Assembly: GCA_045656005.1 (NCBI GenBank)
Contig: JAZOQG010000012.1
Span: forward strand, 1 to 14,388
DNA length: 14,388 nucleotides
Direction of reading: 5' to 3'
DNA from: JAZNQN01 sp045656005
GTDB lineage: Bacteria > Bacillota > Clostridia > UMGS1883 > UMGS1540
In this document: piece by piece, positions 13,585 through 14,388 of the stretch
Layout: the number at the start of each line of letters is the position of its first letter
Numbering within the stretch: position 1 is the first letter of the stretch
Notes under the pieces: generated by a model
Database searches by the model: none
Told to the model about the DNA's origin: nothing
What the model saw: the letters and a program-made list of their open reading frames with translations, nothing else
Made by a program: the position numbers and the translations under genes

Positions 13585-13615
13585 ATATTTCCTCACTTTA
13601 CAATTTTTTCAACTT

Positions 13616-13644
13616 ATTTTATCACAAATCTTAAAAAATTACAA
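13616..13644 (-). promoter_or_regulatory. Promoter of the SleB-like hydrolase gene
   Basis: TTGTAA (13644-13639) and TAAAAT (13621-13616) are 17 bases apart, and TG at the extended -10 position (TGATAAAAT) strengthens the match. Transcription would start near 13609, about 25 bases before the ATG. Only the vegetative sigma-factor pattern is seen here; no sporulation-sigma-like hexamers were noticed. Confidence 0.7.
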
Positions 13645-13723
13645 GTAAAAAAGTGTTTTATTGGCTTTGCAACCATGCATTTACTACTTAACACCAAAAT
13701 TCTCAATTTCATTATACAAAAAC

Positions 13724-13928
13724 AAAAGGTCATCTTACGACAACCTTTTATTATTGGTGGGCCTTCAGGGACGACGCACATGCTTCGCATCTGCCTTGCT
13801 CGGTTACCAAAATACTTCGTATTTCGGTACCAACCTTCGCACCACTTGCCTAAAAACAATTATCAATTGTTTTCTTTACGTCTCGTGCCCTCTCAGGGTT
13901 CGAGTCCCACAATTTAATCTCTCCACCA
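13724..13928 (+). repeat. Structured repeat (copy B) with inverted tRNA-3'-end-like termini
   Basis: This 205-base noncoding element starts with a hairpin, AAAAGGT...ACCTTTT (13724-13749). It then carries 21 bases (13752-13772) identical to the tRNA-CAU gene's 3' end at 13959-13979, same orientation. The body is full of short hairpins: ATGC-TTC-GCAT (13780-13790), TACC.AAATAC/GTATTT.GGTA (13805-13829) and AAAACAATT-ATC-AATTGTTTT (13853-13873). It ends on the opposite strand with a T-arm-like GGGTTCGAGTCCC (13896-13908) and CCACCA (13923-13928). No complete tRNA can be folded from either end. Open frames across it are not credible genes. A decayed relative lies at 12618-12709. Confidence 0.7.
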
Positions 13929-13930
13929 AC

Positions 13931-13957
13931 AAAAAAAGACGCACAAGACGTCTTTTT
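13931..13957 (-). terminator. Terminator of the rRNA/tRNA operon
   Basis: On the minus strand AAAAAGACG (13957-13949) pairs with CGTCTTTTT (13941-13933) around a 7-base loop, and seven Ts (13937-13931) follow. It begins 4 bases after the tRNA-CAU CCA end, so it closes the 5S-tRNA transcript. Confidence 0.92.
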
Positions 13958-13961
13958 CTAT

Positions 13962-14038
13962 TGGTGGGCCTTCAGGGACTCGAACCCCGGACCGACCGGT
14001 TATGAGCCGGTTGCTCTAACCAACTGAGCTAAAGGCCC
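13962..14038 (-). tRNA. tRNA with CAU anticodon (elongator Met or Ile2)
   Basis: A 77-base cloverleaf: acceptor GGGCCTT/AAGGCCC, D-arm GCTCAGTTGGTTAGAGC, anticodon stem ACCGG/CCGGT with loop CTCATAA (anticodon CAT), T-arm CGGGG-TTCGAGT-CCCTG region, A73 and encoded CCA. CAT could mean elongator methionine, or isoleucine after lysidine modification of C34 by TilS. The anticodon loop CTCATAA occurs in both types, and I cannot decide from this gene alone. An initiator is excluded because the first acceptor pair G-C is intact. Last gene of the rRNA operon here. Confidence 0.93.
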
Positions 14039-14072
14039 TTATTAAATTTTCTACAAAATAAATCTATATAAA

Positions 14073-14102
14073 GAGAATCACTGCCTTTCGGCAGTTTTTC
14101 TC
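14073..14102 (-). other. Hairpin between tRNA-Glu and tRNA-CAU (processing site or promoter-linked stem)
   Basis: On the minus strand GAGAA and TTCTC form an outer stem, and CTGCC-GAAA-GGCAG forms an inner stem with a GNRA tetraloop. On this strand no T-run follows, so simple termination is unlikely; a processing signal in the tRNA precursor is more plausible. On the plus strand the inner stem is followed by TTTTT. The 72-base gap between these tRNA genes is otherwise A/T-rich, and no clear promoter is seen. Confidence 0.45.
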
Positions 14103-14110
14103 ATAGTATT

Positions 14111-14185
14111 TGGTGACCCGTGGGGGAATCGAACCCCCGTTACCGCCGTGAAAGGGCGATGTCTTGACCGCTTGACCAACGGGCC
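14111..14185 (-). tRNA. tRNA-Glu (anticodon TTC)
   Basis: A 75-base cloverleaf reading GAA and GAG codons: acceptor GGCCCGT/ACGGGTC, D-arm GGTCAAGCGGTCAAGAC, anticodon loop CTTTCAC (TTC), T-arm CGGGGG-TTCGATT-CCCCC, A73 and encoded CCA. Only 3 bases separate it from tRNA-Asn, so both are cut from one precursor. Confidence 0.96.
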
Positions 14186-14188
14186 ATA

Positions 14189-14264
14189 TGGCTCCCCCAG
14201 TTGGACTTGAACCAACGACAACTCGGTTAACAGCCGAGTGCTCTACCGACTGAGCTATGGAGGA
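14189..14264 (-). tRNA. tRNA-Asn (anticodon GTT)
   Basis: A 76-base cloverleaf reading AAC and AAU: acceptor TCCTCCA/TGGGGGA, D-arm GCTCAGTCGGTAGAGC, anticodon loop CTGTTAA (GTT) on an ACTCGG/CCGAGT stem, T-arm GTTGG-TTCAAGT-CCAAC, G73 as usual for Asn, and encoded CCA. It lies next to the 5S gene, a common Firmicutes rRNA operon order. Confidence 0.96.
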
Positions 14265-14311
14265 ATATCTTCTGTTCTTCCTCTACCAAGTGTAGGGATA
14301 TTTCAGAACAG

Positions 14312-14388
14312 TTCCGGCGGCGACCTATCTTCCCAGGCAGTCACCCACCAAGTATTTTCAGCGTAACAGAGCTTAACTTCCGTGTTCG
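14312..14388 (-). rRNA. 5S ribosomal RNA, 3' part (gene runs off the window)
   Basis: The minus strand contains the conserved 5S segments CGAACACGGAAGTTAAGCTC (loop B/C), GTGGGTGACTGCCTGGGA and GATAGGTCGCCGCCGG near the 3' end. About 75 of some 117 bases lie in the window; the 5' part lies beyond the right edge. The exact 3' end is uncertain by a few bases. CTGTTCT (14311-14305) downstream can pair with AGAACAG (14278-14272), a likely processing stem before tRNA-Asn. Confidence 0.93.

Noticed and set aside
13896..13928. A plus-strand tRNA gene ending in CCACCA
   Set aside because: The T-arm pairs only three bases, 14 bases lie between it and CCACCA instead of the normal eight before CCA, and there are no matching D-arm, anticodon arm or 5' acceptor strand.
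13614..14005. Several overlapping frames on both strands, one ending VGLQGLEPRTDRL
   Set aside because: They run through the tRNA-ended repeat and the antisense of the tRNA-CAU gene; this peptide is what the reverse strand of such a tRNA encodes. The sequence shows RNA structure, not coding bias.

Overview
The window reads like a low-GC Gram-positive chromosome, most likely an anaerobic, probably spore-forming member of the Clostridia. The evidence is strong AGGAGG-type ribosome binding sites, sigma-A-like promoters, a SleB/CwlJ-type cortex hydrolase with a copper-amine-oxidase-like stalk domain, zinc-ribbon/TM2/DUF4234/DUF2752 membrane proteins, and an rRNA operon end with 5S-Asn-Glu-Met/Ile tRNAs. 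No phage, CRISPR array or intact transposase is visible.

Bases 1-3666 (+ strand) hold a near-consensus promoter, then a polar amino-acid ABC importer (lipoprotein, permease, ATPase) and miaB, whose start lies 3 bases after the ATPase stop. A hairpin between the binding-protein and permease genes probably lowers expression of the downstream genes. Bases 3672-8017 (- strand) hold, in transcription order, a CLC-type anion channel or antiporter, a DHHW/AlgJ-like membrane-anchored protein, an AlgI-like MBOAT O-acyltransferase, and a cytoplasmic Cu/Zn-SOD-like protein. The MBOAT/DHHW pair probably acetylates an extracellular polymer. Bases 8096-9403 (-) encode a CPA2-type cation:proton antiporter. 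It lies behind a leader with a consensus promoter, a strong terminator and a competing antiterminator fold.

Bases 9733-12510 (-) form a four-gene unit: zinc-ribbon DUF4234, DUF2752 and zinc-ribbon TM2 membrane proteins, then a secreted transglutaminase-like protein. Bases 12748-13584 (-) encode the secreted SleB-like hydrolase. The right end is the tail of an rRNA operon on the - strand (partial 5S, tRNA-Asn, tRNA-Glu, tRNA-CAU, terminator). Beside it lies a structured repeat with tRNA-3'-end-like termini; a decayed second copy lies at about 12.6 kb.

The points most worth a second look are the antiporter leader RNA (candidate cation- or second-messenger-responsive attenuator), a perfect inverted repeat that gives two convergent, unrelated genes the same last seven codons, a hairpin that hides the SOD ribosome binding site, a second possible attenuator before the CLC gene, and the tRNA-ended repeat family.
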